NCBI RefSeq assembly: GCF_030704535.1
Contig: NC_081822.1
Location: forward strand, 11,153,001 to 11,217,000
Source of the DNA: Vitis vinifera
Lineage: Eukaryota > Streptophyta > Magnoliopsida > Vitales > Vitaceae
DNA: 64,000 nucleotides
Reading direction: 5' to 3'
The position numbers and the translations under genes were made by a program. This document shows, piece by piece, positions 63,753 to 64,000 of the stretch; position 1 is the stretch's first letter, and every line of letters starts with the position of its first letter. Below the pieces are notes generated by a model, which saw only the letters and a list, made by a program, of their open reading frames with translations, searched no databases and was not told where the DNA came from.

Positions 63753-64000
63753 GACCTATTAATTATGTAGTATTTGAATTTATTGTTTTTAACCCAATTG
63801 TTATTTGGGTTCATCTATTTACTCAAGACTTGCAAAAGTAGAGACTGAGAATCGATTCTGAAAACTTTTATTTCAACAGCTGATTATTTAGAACAAAGCA
63901 TATGCGTTTAATACAGACATCCAGCTATGGCTTTATTGGTTCATCAAATGTAGAAAAATCAGATCATATCTTAGGTTGAAATGATGATCAGTAGAAAATT

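Overview
This is a stretch of a flowering-plant nuclear genome: AT-rich, with long introns, GT-AG splice sites, layered transposon debris and four plant genes. Protein similarity and repeat style suggest a woody eudicot, with grapevine (Vitis) as my best guess from memory. No search was run. All four genes read on the minus strand.

Layout. 1-2.4 kb: 5' end of a BEL1-like homeodomain transcription factor; its homeobox lies off the left edge. 2.4-9.2 kb: intergenic, with a ~0.8 kb tandem duplication, LTR-retrotransposon leader remnants and a tiny LINE insertion. 9.23-24.63 kb: a nine-exon gene for a plastid-targeted RsmI-type 16S rRNA 2'-O-methyltransferase. Its 7.66 kb second intron holds a composite retroelement (16095-21792) whose outer terminal repeats are inverted and flanked by a 5-bp target duplication. 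24.7-34.4 kb: accessory region with a copia tail, an array of ~18 palindromic hairpin units, a broken MuDR-type transposase N-terminus joined to a plant mobile domain (PMD), and an array of ~440-bp repeats each carrying a tRNA-like module. 36.9-40.7 kb: a six-exon ubiquitin-conjugating enzyme of the UBC15-18 clade, fully reconstructed at 161 aa. 42.2-49.1 kb: a non-autonomous CACTA transposon with matching termini, a CTC target duplication and a duplicated left terminus. 52.0-56.4 kb: a complete five-exon cytokinin dehydrogenase, closest to CKX5, with a TATA box and a cluster of four CACGTG boxes upstream. 57.3-64 kb: intergenic, ending in a tRNA-like SINE candidate, an snRNA-type USE/TATA pair and a 196-bp tandem duplication rich in TGGGCC.

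The genes do not form a pathway. They cover meristem and leaf patterning (BEL1-like), plastid ribosome maturation (RsmI-like), ubiquitin transfer (UBC) and cytokinin breakdown (CKX). The least ordinary material is the MuDR-PMD chimera between two repeat arrays, and the inverted-terminal-repeat retroelement in the RsmI intron.
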